Source: Sinanaerobacter chloroacetimidivorans (GTDB taxonomy: Bacteria; Bacillota; Clostridia; Peptostreptococcales; Anaerovoracaceae). From it: a stretch of DNA of 64,000 nt. Both the position numbers and the translations under genes were made by a program. The DNA lies in the NCBI RefSeq assembly GCF_018128545.1, contig NZ_JAGSND010000006.1:124001-188000 (forward strand). Direction: 5' to 3'. Positions 50,796-60,114 of the stretch are shown here, in pieces. Numbering within the stretch: position 1 is the stretch's first letter; each line of letters begins with the position of its first letter. Under the pieces are notes generated by a model that did not search any database, was not told the origin of the DNA, and saw only the letters and a program-made list of their open reading frames with translations.

Positions 50796-51852
50796 CAAGG
50801 CGCTCACCACCCTTCAGCTGTTTTTTGATTCCGTTCTTAAAGGCTGCCCGTTGAGTCTGAGCCGTAAAGATGGTAGCAACCAGCCCCAATAAAATGATAC
50901 TGTCGGATACGAGGTTCTGCCAGTAGGTAGTGACCTGAAATCCTGGGATCAGAACGTATAATTGCTTAAACAGATAATATACGCTGCTTTGTATCAATAC
51001 TAAAAATCCGGATCCAAACAAGGCACAGCTCATGGTGCCCCAGCCTCCTGAGAGAGCAATACCGCCCAGAATACAGGCAGCGATGCTCTTCAGCCCGTAA
51101 GCTTCCCCCATGAGCGGATTTCCCGAAGCACTCATGGCTGTCAGGCACAGACCTGCAATTCCCGTGATAAAACCGGCGATCAAAAAAGCTTTCATTTTGA
51201 CTCTGGCCGGATTGATTCCGGAGGCATAAGCATTTCTTTCATTACCTCCTACCGCGTAGACATGCTTCATATAATCTGTCTTCTTCAGGTAGATCCAGAA
51301 TAGGAAAATAATCAATACGATTACGAAAGTAATGGGAATCATACCACCGATTTCCTTGCTGTAGGTTCTCCAGACCACCTCGGGCACTGTCCCCTGAGGT
51401 TTTGACATGATGATAACATTGATCCCTTTTACAATATAAATCATAGCAAAACTTGACAAGAGTGAAGGGATCCTCATATATGCTACGAAAAATCCGTTAA
51501 TAGCGGCTATTGCCATAACTGCAAGAATTCCAAGTGCCCATGCCACAGGCCAGGGCACTCCCAGTTCCTGGGGCAGCATGATAGCGATGACATTCACCAA
51601 AGATAGTTGAACGCCAATAGAGATATCGATCATGCCCAGAAGCATCAGCATTGCCTGCGCCATAGTGACCAGAATCAGCGGTGTATTCTTCTCCAGCAGC
51701 AGTCCAAAGTTGCTTGCGGTAAAGAAATTTTGCGGACCCTGCAATCCAATATTTAATAACAGGACAAGAGAAAAGAGAACAAATCCGGTAAAAGCCGGCG
51801 CACGTCGGAAGGATTCGAATCTCTCAATCATTTTTTGGTCTACTCTATCCAC
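50788..51852 (-). CDS. Sugar ABC transporter permease (RbsC type) 1
   Basis: A 354-residue polytopic permease with MLLGMIDISIGVQLSLVN and AAINGFFVAYMRIPSLL, the ATPase-contact loop of ribose-type importers. The start is probably GTG at 51852 with AAGGAGG upstream, overlapping the ATPase stop. Works with the second permease and the double ATPase. Confidence 0.9.
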   Translation of the reverse strand: MDRVDQKMIERFESFRRAPAFTGFVLFSLVLLLNIGLQGPQNFFTASNFGLLLEKNTPLILVTMAQAMLMLLGMIDISIGVQLSLVNVIAIMLPQELGVPWPVAWALGILAVMAIAAINGFFVAYMRIPSLLSSFAMIYIVKGINVIIMSKPQGTVPEVVWRTYSKEIGGMIPITFVIVLIIFLFWIYLKKTDYMKHVYAVGGNERNAYASGINPARVKMKAFLIAGFITGIAGLCLTAMSASGNPLMGEAYGLKSIAACILGGIALSGGWGTMSCALFGSGFLVLIQSSVYYLFKQLYVLIPGFQVTTYWQNLVSDSIILLGLVATIFTAQTQRAAFKNGIKKQLKGGERLGE

Positions 51853-53371
51853 TGATTTCAGCACCTCCTTCACAGCTGGTAAGCCCCATCATGGCAGCAA
51901 CTAATTTTTCTTCGGTGCGGTTTTCCCCTGCAAGCATGGCACTGACTCTACCCTCGTAAAAGATATAGATACGGTCGGCAATTTCCAATAGTTCCGCATT
52001 ATCGCTGGAGGAAATCATGACTGTCATTCCCTCTTCCGTGCATTTCTTTAGAATTTTATGTATTTCTCTTCGAGAGTTGATGTCTACGCCTTTCGTCGGG
52101 TCATCCAGCAGCAGAAGCTTCGGTGCCAATGCGATCCATCGCCCAACTACAAGTTTTTGCTGGTTTCCGCCGGACAGGGAATTTGCAGGATGTTTCAAAG
52201 ACCCCACCTTGATATTGAATTCTTCCACCGTTTCCTTCGCAAACCGGTTGATTTCTTTTGGCCCCAGATAACCGAACATTCTCCCCTTTGTGGTTTTCCC
52301 TGCAAAGATGTTTTCCGCAACGGAACGAATGGGAAAGACTGCCTCTTTATTTCTGTCACCAGATACAAAGCCCATTTCCTTTTTTATGGCCTGAGCCGGT
52401 GATTTGAATTTTTCAGATACTCCTTTATAGATAATTTCACCGCTGGAAGGTTTATGAGCACCCAGCAAAGTTCGAATGAATTCCGACTGACCCTGGCCTT
52501 CCAATCCCCCGATTCCTATGATTTCCCCTTTATGGCCCGTTACGGAAATATCTTTTACCTTCGGAAGCAGGACCAGATTTTTTACTTCCAGAACCGGTTC
52601 TCCCTGGTCCATGTTTTCGTTCTGATCGGAGCAAACTCCCCTGGCATCTGCGTCGGGACGTTTTCCTGTCATATGATAGACAATTTCATTTAAGTCCATT
52701 TCTGACATCTTGCCCCGGGCAACGGTCTCTCCGCCCTTTAAAATGGTACAGTTGTCACAGATTTTAAAGATTTCTTCCATTCTATGGGTTACAATGACAA
52801 TAGCTGCCCCTTCTTTTTTTAGCTCTTTCAGTGTTTCAAACAGGATATCTACTTCATCATGATGCAGAGAGGCTGTCACTTCGTCCAGAAGCAGTAATCT
52901 TGGTTTCTGAGAAATGGCCTTTGCCACTTCTATCATACTCTGTAAAGACGGAGCAAGATTTTGTACCAGATCTTCAGGCCTGCAATCTATTTTAAGTCGT
53001 GCAAGAATCTCTTTTGCCTGCACGTAAGCTTGTTTTCGATTTATGATACCGAGCGCACCCTTCGGTTCCATTCCAAGAACAATGTTATCCATGACGCTCA
53101 TGCTTTGAATTAAACTCAAATCCTGATAGGCAACAGCAATACCCAACTTTCTTGAATCCTGTGCATTATGAATTTGCACAGGCATATCATCAAACTCTAT
53201 TTTCCCGGCATTAGGGTTGACAAGGCCGGAAAGAACCTTTACCAAAGTGGATTTTCCGGAACCGTTGGAGCCCAGCAATGCCCTGATTTCTCCCGGCTCT
53301 ACTTCAAAGGAAGCTTCATTCAGGGCTACCACCGCGTCAAATCTTTTTGTGATTCCATGCATTTTAAACAA
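51845..53371 (-). CDS. Sugar ABC transporter double ATPase (RbsA/MglA type)
   Basis: A 508-residue protein with two fused ATPase domains: the first has Walker A GSNGSGKST, the second has LSGGNQQKLVVGRW and LLLDDPTKGVD, as in ribose and galactose importers. The first signature is replaced by NLAPSLQSMIEVAKAI, typical for this class. Starts at TTG 53371 with AAGGAGG 9 bases upstream. Drives the two permeases downstream. Confidence 0.93.
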   Translation of the reverse strand: MFKMHGITKRFDAVVALNEASFEVEPGEIRALLGSNGSGKSTLVKVLSGLVNPNAGKIEFDDMPVQIHNAQDSRKLGIAVAYQDLSLIQSMSVMDNIVLGMEPKGALGIINRKQAYVQAKEILARLKIDCRPEDLVQNLAPSLQSMIEVAKAISQKPRLLLLDEVTASLHHDEVDILFETLKELKKEGAAIVIVTHRMEEIFKICDNCTILKGGETVARGKMSEMDLNEIVYHMTGKRPDADARGVCSDQNENMDQGEPVLEVKNLVLLPKVKDISVTGHKGEIIGIGGLEGQGQSEFIRTLLGAHKPSSGEIIYKGVSEKFKSPAQAIKKEMGFVSGDRNKEAVFPIRSVAENIFAGKTTKGRMFGYLGPKEINRFAKETVEEFNIKVGSLKHPANSLSGGNQQKLVVGRWIALAPKLLLLDDPTKGVDINSRREIHKILKKCTEEGMTVMISSSDNAELLEIADRIYIFYEGRVSAMLAGENRTEEKLVAAMMGLTSCEGGAEISG

Positions 53372-53412
53372 TAGCGGATACCTCCTTCCAATTACCTATG
53401 GCTTTGCTGATA

Positions 53413-53436
53413 TGGCCGACGGAAACCCGTCGGCCA
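53413..53436. other. Intercistronic hairpin between binding protein and ATPase genes
   Basis: TGGCCGACGG and CCGTCGGCCA form a perfect 10-bp GC-rich stem with an AAAC loop in the 99-base gap. No T-run follows on the transcribed strand, so it is better explained as an mRNA-stabilising or attenuating element than as a full terminator. Confidence 0.8.
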
Positions 53437-53470
53437 ACATAAAAATTTGTTCCATCAATCTATTTTTCTT

Positions 53471-54544
53471 TTAATCTACGAAATAAGCCGCTCTGGCTTC
53501 ATCTAAAGACATATAGCTTGATACGGAAGTGGAATCCGGAAGATCTTTAATGCTGTCCAGTTTTTCACCCATATTGTCATAAGTCATGATCCAGGATGGG
53601 GTATATTTAATATTATTCCATTCGGCAAGCTTGGAATCATCAAGCTTATGGCCCTGTAACAGATTCAGCCCTACAGCCAAAGCCGTTGCACCGATTCCCG
53701 GAGGATTTTCAACGATAATAAATGGCATAACCAGTTCCTTTTCATTGATTGCGGCTGCTTTTCTGATCCAGCGAACCTCTTCAGAGGAAGTGATGCATCC
53801 GGGATAAGGAATTTTCGCTTCTTCGATGGCATTCATGATGCCGTTTGCACCTTCCTGGTTCACGATACCATCAAATTTTACACCGGAGCTGATGATCTGT
53901 GCCATCTGCTGCTGAGCCTGCGTGTCATCCCAGCCATGCGCAAATTCCTTTACAATTTCTACGTTATTTTTGTCGCAGACTTCATGGTAAACGGCTTTAC
54001 GAAGTTCTGAAGCAGAATTTCCGTCAATACCGTTAAACAGCACGATCTTAGATCCTGAGCCCAGCGTTTCAACTGCCCATTCAACATTGATGCGCGCCCA
54101 GGCTTCCTGGTCAACGGTCACATTGATGATGTCATTGGAATTGTAAACACAGTCAGCGTTGATATAAGTAATACCTGCTTCTTTTGCCTTCGCAATCACA
54201 GGATCCAGACCAGTTGCAGCGATTGGGTTGATCATAATGAGATCATAACCGTCGTTGATGGTCTGCTCTACTTGCTGCGATTCTACAGCAGAGTCATTGT
54301 TGGAAGTGAAGGATGCAAATTCGCTTACAATCCCATCTGCCTTATACCCTTCAATTGCTTCCAACAGCTGATTTTCATAAACAACTCGATACGGGTTGCC
54401 TTCGATTTCAGCGTTATGAGAAGCAACTTTGAATCCCTGGGCAGGTGCCTGATCACCTTTATCGGCACTTTCACTGCCGCCGCAGCTAGCAAATAATGCA
54501 AGTACCATGGAAAGCACTAACATAATAGCTAAAAACTTTTTCAT
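53471..54544 (-). CDS. Sugar ABC transporter substrate-binding lipoprotein
   Basis: A 357-residue Peripla_BP_4-type protein with a lipoprotein signal peptide (lipobox LFASC, lipid Cys20) followed by Gly/Ser/Asp linker, then two Rossmann-like lobes (FKVASHNAEIEGNPY, DLIMINPIAATGLDP, GSKIVLFNGIDGNSAS). The ligand is presumably a monosaccharide. AAGGAGG precedes the ATG. A hairpin after the gene may favour its higher expression over the ATPase. Confidence 0.94.
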   Translation of the reverse strand: MKKFLAIMLVLSMVLALFASCGGSESADKGDQAPAQGFKVASHNAEIEGNPYRVVYENQLLEAIEGYKADGIVSEFASFTSNNDSAVESQQVEQTINDGYDLIMINPIAATGLDPVIAKAKEAGITYINADCVYNSNDIINVTVDQEAWARINVEWAVETLGSGSKIVLFNGIDGNSASELRKAVYHEVCDKNNVEIVKEFAHGWDDTQAQQQMAQIISSGVKFDGIVNQEGANGIMNAIEEAKIPYPGCITSSEEVRWIRKAAAINEKELVMPFIIVENPPGIGATALAVGLNLLQGHKLDDSKLAEWNNIKYTPSWIMTYDNMGEKLDSIKDLPDSTSVSSYMSLDEARAAYFVD

Positions 54545-54603
54545 TGTTTACCCTCCTTATAAAATGTGCTTTTATCATCAAAGCAAAAATGCTTCGATTT
54601 CTT

Positions 54604-55416
54604 TTAGAGTTCAAATCCGTATTCTTTTAAATAATCATAGGAAGTTTGTACTGCATCATTGATTTCTTTCAGATCTTTTGGTCCGGCCTGCGTAAACTCA
54701 ATTTCAATGCTGAAGGGACAAGGATTTTTTCCTTGCTCCAGTTTTTGAAAAAGCATGGCGAAATCTACATAACCTTTTCCCAGAGCAGGGAAATTCCACT
54801 CCTTTTTCCCTCCTGCTTTCTCTTTTAGGTGAATAAACCCGATCTTTTCCAGGCAGGCGTCAAGATCATTTTCCATCTCTACATCTCCGTAGTAAATGGC
54901 ATTTGCCGTGTCATAGTTGATGGATACCAAGTCCGAATCCACCCGGTCAACGATATCTTTCAGAATTACCCCTGTACCGTGATCTCCGTGCACTTCCAGG
55001 ACGAGCTTTAAGCCATCCTCTTTCAGGTAAGGAATCAGCTCTTTCACATGACCGGCCACTTCTTCGTTGGAGACCACTGCCTTATCCGCAAGATGTGCCT
55101 CACCAATAGAAGATACGATATATTCGCAGCCAAAAAAAGCAGCCAGTTTCATGTTGGAAATGAAATCGTCAATACGATCCCGATCCATCAGATTGCAATG
55201 GCCGCTCATAGCAAAGGGAATCAGCTTCGCTTCCCTCAGCTTCTTTTTTACACTATTTAAATATGTAAAACTCATGGTTGGAAAAACATGCTCGGTCCAA
55301 CCCTTGGTTGCAGTAAGTTCTATATAATGAAAACCCGCCTTACCAATTCCCTCAATTGCCTCTTCAATGGCATATCCATGATAGCAATTCGAATTAACAC
55401 CAATGATTCTTTCCAT
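54604..55416 (-). CDS. Sugar phosphate isomerase/epimerase (TIM barrel)
   Basis: A 270-residue TIM-barrel protein with metal ligands in LVLEVHGDHG, SINYDTAN, FIHLKEKAGG and SIEIEFT. First gene of the long sugar operon, with GGGGAGG before the ATG and a strong promoter about 180 bases upstream. It likely interconverts keto-sugar intermediates of the pathway with the Gfo/Idh enzymes. Confidence 0.92.
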   Translation of the reverse strand: MERIIGVNSNCYHGYAIEEAIEGIGKAGFHYIELTATKGWTEHVFPTMSFTYLNSVKKKLREAKLIPFAMSGHCNLMDRDRIDDFISNMKLAAFFGCEYIVSSIGEAHLADKAVVSNEEVAGHVKELIPYLKEDGLKLVLEVHGDHGTGVILKDIVDRVDSDLVSINYDTANAIYYGDVEMENDLDACLEKIGFIHLKEKAGGKKEWNFPALGKGYVDFAMLFQKLEQGKNPCPFSIEIEFTQAGPKDLKEINDAVQTSYDYLKEYGFEL

Positions 55417-55593
55417 TTGAATATCCTCCCCTTATTGGAATCTTATCCGAATAATTATGCGGTATTTAACCGTTTCATTCCACTCTGCATGAAATATTAC
55501 AAGGAACCCCGTTTAATTGATTTTTGTTGTTTACTAGATTGAAATTCCCATCTAAGCATACCTTACCAAGTCCGAACCATCTTTGTTGAGTGC

Positions 55594-55623
55594 ATTATAA
55601 CTTAAATTTTGCGAGCATGTCAA
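55594..55623 (-). promoter_or_regulatory. Strong SigA-type promoter of the sugar operon
   Basis: On the minus strand TTGACA (55618-55623), an 18-base spacer and TATAAT (55594-55599): both hexamers are perfect. Confidence 0.85.
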
Positions 55624-55757
55624 CAGATGGGCCGTCCCAAATCTAGGCCTTTATCCGTAAAATCGAACTCTGAAAAATTGTCAAGCAACCCCTATATTTC
55701 AACATTTTATGCCATTTTATCATAAATAATAATCGCTTCTTATTAACCCCTGGTTTT

Positions 55758-55834
55758 GATAATTTTTATTATCCGTAATTATTATCTTGACTCAAACTCA
55801 GATTGTTATTATCATATTTACTAGGTTGATAATA
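55758..55834. promoter_or_regulatory. GATAAT inverted repeats, candidate ROK operator
   Basis: GATAAT-TTTT-ATTATC at 55758-55773 is a perfect palindrome. A second pair, TATTATCA (55807-55814) and TGATAATA (55827-55834), spaced 12 bases, overlaps the possible -35 of the ROK gene. A single ATTATC lies between them (55781-55786). Repeated half-sites are expected for a dimeric repressor. Confidence 0.55.
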
Positions 55835-55880
55835 TATGATTACTTATTTAATGTTTATGATTTGATACGGGAGGGATCTT

Positions 55881-57101
55881 ATGTCAGAGGACAGAAAAAA
55901 TCAAGAAAACGTCTCAGGAAGTGTGAATCGTTCCATTGGCAATGCCACGCTTCGATCCATAAACCAGAGAGTAATTCTGGATGCCATTTTTGAAAAAAAT
56001 ATTACCTCCCGGACCGAATTGTCCCGGGAACTGATGATCAGCAAACCTGCTATTGCCGACAATCTGGATGATCTTTTATCCGTTGGCATTGTACAGGAAT
56101 GCGGTGAGGGAGAAGTCGCCAAGAGCGGCGGCCGAAAACCAAGATTGATTCGTTTTAATAAAAATCATAAAAATATTATCGCCATTGAGCTGAATTTCAA
56201 GGATCCTATCTTTGTCCTGGGTAATTTGAAGGGGGATATTTTTAATGAATTTTCTGTAAAGATAACGGAGAATGCAAACGCCGAGGTCCGTATGCGCCTC
56301 ATAAAAAATGCTATTTATATTCTATTAAACTCCAAGGATTTAAATACGGAAAGTCTGGCATGCATAGCAATTTCCTCTCCAGGGGTATTCCCGGACAAAA
56401 AGGAATTATCCTTTGCCAATCCGCAGTTTAAAGAATGGTTCGATCTTGATCTTCCAAGGCTGATCTCTGAAGAATTCAACGTCAATGTTTTGGTGAAAAA
56501 CGATGTGAATATGGCCGCTTTTGGAGAATCCAGATACGGGGCAGGCAAAAATTCGCAAAATATGCTGTATGTCAGCTGCGGCATCGGGTTGGGAGCCGGT
56601 TTGATCCTGAATTCCAAACTTTATGAGGGCCGGTTTAATTCCGCCGGAGAAATTTTCAATCATATAGACCCTGGAAAGCTAAGCATCGGAACAAACTTAG
56701 AAAAAATCATTTATCTTGACACCCTGATCAAAAAAGCCCAGGATAGCATGAAAAGAAAATCCTCGTCTTACGGCGAGGATGTATCGGACTTTCATAGTGT
56801 AGTGAAAGCTTATAAAGACAGTAATCCTTATATTTTAAAGCATTTAGAAGACATTGGAGTTGAACTGGGCTGTACAGTATCCAACACGGTCAATCTTCTT
56901 TCGATCGACACCGTTATCCTGGGCGGGGAATACGTAGCCTTCCAGGAAATTTTTATCGAGCAGATCAGGAAAATTGTAAACAAACACTGTCTGTTTACTC
57001 CAGCCATTCTGCCCTCTGAGTTGGGCCATTATGCCGGAATTATGGGCCTCTTTGCGATTTCCAGAGAGAAATATTTTGACTCTCTTATCAACTCTATATA
57101 A
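55881..57101 (+). CDS. ROK-family transcriptional regulator (NagC/XylR type)
   Basis: A 406-residue regulator with an N-terminal winged helix (about 25-85; ITSRTELSRELMISKPAIADNLDDL) and a ROK domain (VKNDVNMAAFGESRYG, YVSCGIGLGAGLILN). The usual Cys-rich zinc site is absent: after GEIFNHI the expected CxCGxxGC is replaced by DPGKLSIGTNLEKI, which occurs in some ROK repressors. It is divergent from the sugar operon and likely represses it until sugar binds. GGGAGGG precedes the ATG. Confidence 0.9.
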   Translation: MSEDRKNQENVSGSVNRSIGNATLRSINQRVILDAIFEKNITSRTELSRELMISKPAIADNLDDLLSVGIVQECGEGEVAKSGGRKPRLIRFNKNHKNIIAIELNFKDPIFVLGNLKGDIFNEFSVKITENANAEVRMRLIKNAIYILLNSKDLNTESLACIAISSPGVFPDKKELSFANPQFKEWFDLDLPRLISEEFNVNVLVKNDVNMAAFGESRYGAGKNSQNMLYVSCGIGLGAGLILNSKLYEGRFNSAGEIFNHIDPGKLSIGTNLEKIIYLDTLIKKAQDSMKRKSSSYGEDVSDFHSVVKAYKDSNPYILKHLEDIGVELGCTVSNTVNLLSIDTVILGGEYVAFQEIFIEQIRKIVNKHCLFTPAILPSELGHYAGIMGLFAISREKYFDSLINSI

Positions 57102-57118
57102 CAGATATTCGGGTACTG

Positions 57119-58243
57119 TCAGGATACAAGGGTTCCTCCGATATAGCACTCCCTAAGCCGGAATTCTTTATCACAGATAAGGAAATCCGCCTGTTTCCCT
57201 GAGGAAATACTGCCTACCCGATCCTGAACGCCCAAGGCCCTGGCCGGATTTATCGTAGCGGCTCTAATTGCATCCTCCGGCCTGATTCCAAAGGAGACAG
57301 CCATTTGCATACATTCGAAAAGATCCTTTGTCGATCCCGCAAAAGTAATTCCGTCCTCCAATACGGCGGCACCATTTTTCATGTAGATTTTCTGACCGCC
57401 GGATTCATAGACGCCCTCAGGCATTCCGCAGGCCGACAGAGAATCGCTTACAAGGATAATCCTGTGCGCCGTAAACATTGCAAAGGCAGCGCGTATCACG
57501 CTTTCATGAAGATGCGCACCATCACAGATCAATTCCACCGACACCTGTTCTGCATCCCTTGCCGCACCTACAATACCAGGCGCTCTATGTAAGAACGGAG
57601 GCATTGCATTAAACAGATGTGTCACCTGAGTCGCTCCTGCCTCAAATCCCTTCTTTGCCGTTTCGTAATCTGCTGTGGAATGAGCCAGAGATACCGTGCA
57701 AATATCTTTGGCTTTCTTGATAAACTCCAATGCTCCCGAAAGCTCCGGTGCGATGCATACAACTTTTATCAATCCGTCAGCTGCCTGATTTAACCGTAGA
57801 AACATATCATAGTCGGGAAGTATTAAATGTTCCTCGGCCTGAGCACCCTTTTTTTCATGAGAGAAAAACGGCCCTTCCATGTTGATGCCCATCAGCCTTG
57901 CCAGCCCTTCCGGCTGCCGGTTTCTGAATTGAACAGCATGTTCGTAGGCCTTTTTCAAGGTCTCCTCGGGCAAGGTCATGGATGCCGGCGCGAAGGACGT
58001 GATTCCATGTTCAGCAAGATAGCTTGCTATCCTGTGAAGCCCTTCCAAACCTCCGGTAGAAAAATCAAAACCGGAATTGCCATGAAAATGAATATCGATC
58101 AATCCGGGGATCACATAGCTTTCATGTAAATCGACAGCGTCATCCTTTTCTTCCATAGACGTAAATATCCCGTTGGCGACGGTAAATCCGCCTTTATGAA
58201 AAGTAAAATCCTCCCCATAGATCCATGCATTTTTATAATTCAT
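57119..58243 (-). CDS. nagA: N-acetylglucosamine-6-phosphate deacetylase
   Basis: A 374-residue amidohydrolase with the motif DIHFHGNSGFDF, catalytic/metal residues in MEGPFF, SLAHSTA and THLFNAMPP, the catalytic Asp in LVSDSL, and SSGKQADFLIC at the end. It deacetylates GlcNAc-6-P. No NagB gene is seen in the window. Convergent with the ROK regulator (17-base gap), and 20 bases downstream of the nucleotidyltransferase, so likely co-transcribed with it. Confidence 0.94.
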   Translation of the reverse strand: MNYKNAWIYGEDFTFHKGGFTVANGIFTSMEEKDDAVDLHESYVIPGLIDIHFHGNSGFDFSTGGLEGLHRIASYLAEHGITSFAPASMTLPEETLKKAYEHAVQFRNRQPEGLARLMGINMEGPFFSHEKKGAQAEEHLILPDYDMFLRLNQAADGLIKVVCIAPELSGALEFIKKAKDICTVSLAHSTADYETAKKGFEAGATQVTHLFNAMPPFLHRAPGIVGAARDAEQVSVELICDGAHLHESVIRAAFAMFTAHRIILVSDSLSACGMPEGVYESGGQKIYMKNGAAVLEDGITFAGSTKDLFECMQMAVSFGIRPEDAIRAATINPARALGVQDRVGSISSGKQADFLICDKEFRLRECYIGGTLVS

Positions 58244-58262
58244 ATGCTTACCCCCACGCCCA

Positions 58263-59180
58263 TTATCCCCAAAGTTTTTCCGGGTAAAACCCTTTGTCCT
58301 TCATAGACTGCAGCGCTGCAATTACCGATTCCTTATCATCCCGGTAAGTCACGCCATACCAACGGTCGGCGGATTCCAGTACCTTAATGTCTGCTTTGTT
58401 TTCCTTCAAAAGCTGATCCACTGCAAGCGGCAGAAAATATTCCGCTTTTAAAGGGTTTTCTTTCATAGCCTTTTCTAGAAAAGCGGGAAATCTTTCTTCC
58501 ATTTCCGTCATCATACTAGGCGTAAATCCCCAGAAATTCATGGATACCGTAGTTCCTTGCGCAACCGTTACCCAGTCAGTATCATTTTCCGTGTATTGTA
58601 TCTTGCCGTCTCTCCACATGATCTTGGTTCTCTCGGTAATTCCCGTAAGATAGCCTTCCGGGGAAGTTTCACAAACGCCGCGGGCCACATGGCCGTTTTC
58701 CGTCAAGGTATTCTCCAACCGATAGCCTACCATAGCGTAGCAATAACGCTCCTTGTCCTCTGCCTTTTCCAGAAATTCATACATAGACTGGAAGGCTCCT
58801 GCACCATAGTAATCATCTGCATTTATTACAGCGAAGGGGCCTGAGATCTTATCCTTGCAGCTCAGCACCGCATGGCAAGTACCCCAGGGCTTTACTCTTC
58901 CTTCTGGTACCGTAAAGCCGTCCGGTAAATCATTGATATCCTGAAAAGCGTATTCTATTTCGATAAATTTTCCTGCTTTATCATCCACTAAGGCTCTGAA
59001 GTCCTCTTCCATTTCCTTCTTTATGATGAATATCACTTTTTTGAATCCGGCCATAACCGCATCGTAGAGCGAAAAGTCAATAATCAACTCTCCTGCAGAG
59101 CCTACAGGATCCATTTGTTTCAGTCCGCCGTATCTGCTGCCCATTCCGGCCGCCATAACGATTAACACAGGTTCTTTCAT
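58263..59180 (-). CDS. Sugar nucleotidyltransferase
   Basis: A 305-residue NTP-transferase with the nucleotide-binding signature (MAAGMGSRYGGLKQMDPVG) and metal Asp in AVINADDYYGA. It makes an NDP-sugar from a sugar phosphate; which sugar is unclear, but adjacency to nagA suggests an amino sugar. Full-length for the family. Confidence 0.88.
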   Translation of the reverse strand: MKEPVLIVMAAGMGSRYGGLKQMDPVGSAGELIIDFSLYDAVMAGFKKVIFIIKKEMEEDFRALVDDKAGKFIEIEYAFQDINDLPDGFTVPEGRVKPWGTCHAVLSCKDKISGPFAVINADDYYGAGAFQSMYEFLEKAEDKERYCYAMVGYRLENTLTENGHVARGVCETSPEGYLTGITERTKIMWRDGKIQYTENDTDWVTVAQGTTVSMNFWGFTPSMMTEMEERFPAFLEKAMKENPLKAEYFLPLAVDQLLKENKADIKVLESADRWYGVTYRDDKESVIAALQSMKDKGFYPEKLWG

Positions 59181-59486
59181 ATTTCCACCTCATATCTTAT
59201 TTTCATAATCTCCAGGATTCTCCCAAAATAAAATCTATAATTATTATGCACAATATTACACAAATAATTTTGGTTACATCCTTATCCCGACTTTTATTCT
59301 ATACTAACGGGTATGGCTTTACAACTTAAAATTGCTGTTGTCACCATCACGGACTACCGTATATAATAAATAGATAGAGATAAAGTGGTTACAATCTAAT
59401 TACAACCGTCAAATTACATCTGTAAGATTACGTCTGTCAAATTACTTGGTAATGGGCGGCGATCTTAAGCGAATACAGGAGTGAAC
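59181..59486. other. Gap with 14-bp direct repeats
   Basis: The 306-base region between the divergent nucleotidyltransferase and shikimate kinase genes is AT-rich and contains no gene. It contains three imperfect 14-base repeats: GTCAAATTACATCT (59408-59421), GTAAGATTACGTCT (59422-59435) and GTCAAATTACTTGG (59436-59449), just upstream of the kinase start. Confidence 0.65.
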
Positions 59487-60110
59487 ATGAAAGCAGAAAA
59501 CAATCGTATATTTTTAATAGGCTATATGGGTTCCGGAAAAACAACGGTTTCCAAAATATTAAGTGAAAGGACGGGCTTTCAGCTTGTGGATATGGACACT
59601 GAAATAGAACGGGCTGAAAAGATGCCGATCCGTACCATGTTTATCAAATACGGGGAACATGAATTCAGGAATAAAGAATCGGAGCTGCTGGACAAGCTTT
59701 GTCAGGTGTCCAGCGCCGCTGATCTCATGGCAGGCGAGAATACGAATACCCCCAGGGTCCTGGATAAGAAAAGTAAATATGAATCTTTTGCGGGGCTTCA
59801 AGGCGGTGTTGTCATATCCTGCGGAGGCGGCATCATTCTGGACGATTTGAATCGTATGATTTTAAAAAAGCAAAAAACTGTGTTTCTGGAGGGAAATCCA
59901 AGGCTTTTGTTTGAACGAGTAAACGGTGACACCGGAAGACCCTTTGCCTTTATGGATGTGGCCGACGAGAAAGAACGCTTCCAGAAGTTCCTGGATCTTT
60001 ACAAAAAAAGAGAAACACTCTATCAGGAGGCAGCTTCCTTTACGGTGAAAATTGATGGGAAAAGACCCGAGGCGATCGCCGATGAAATTCTGGCGGTTCT
60101 TATTTTATAG
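59487..60110 (+). CDS. aroK: Shikimate kinase with internal insertion
   Basis: A 207-residue kinase for the aromatic amino acid pathway: Walker A (GYMGSGKTT), shikimate-binding DMDTEIE, EFRNKESELL, CGGG (ISCGGGIILDD) and the adenine/lid region (RPFAFMD). Normal length is about 165-175; here about 30 extra residues lie between EFRNKESELL and the CGGG motif. ATG 59487 has CAGGAG 5 bases upstream. No other aro genes are nearby. Confidence 0.9.
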   Translation: MKAENNRIFLIGYMGSGKTTVSKILSERTGFQLVDMDTEIERAEKMPIRTMFIKYGEHEFRNKESELLDKLCQVSSAADLMAGENTNTPRVLDKKSKYESFAGLQGGVVISCGGGIILDDLNRMILKKQKTVFLEGNPRLLFERVNGDTGRPFAFMDVADEKERFQKFLDLYKKRETLYQEAASFTVKIDGKRPEAIADEILAVLIL

Positions 60111-60114
60111 GTCA

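Larger units (their letters stand above)
55417..55880. other. Divergent control region of the sugar operon and ROK regulator
   Basis: This 464-base gap holds a strong minus-strand promoter (55594-55623), a 177-base leader to the first sugar gene with no riboswitch I recognise, and GATAAT/ATTATC inverted repeats (55758-55834) near the ROK gene. TTGATA (55826-55831) and TAATGT after 17 bases are a possible plus-strand promoter. Confidence 0.6.
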
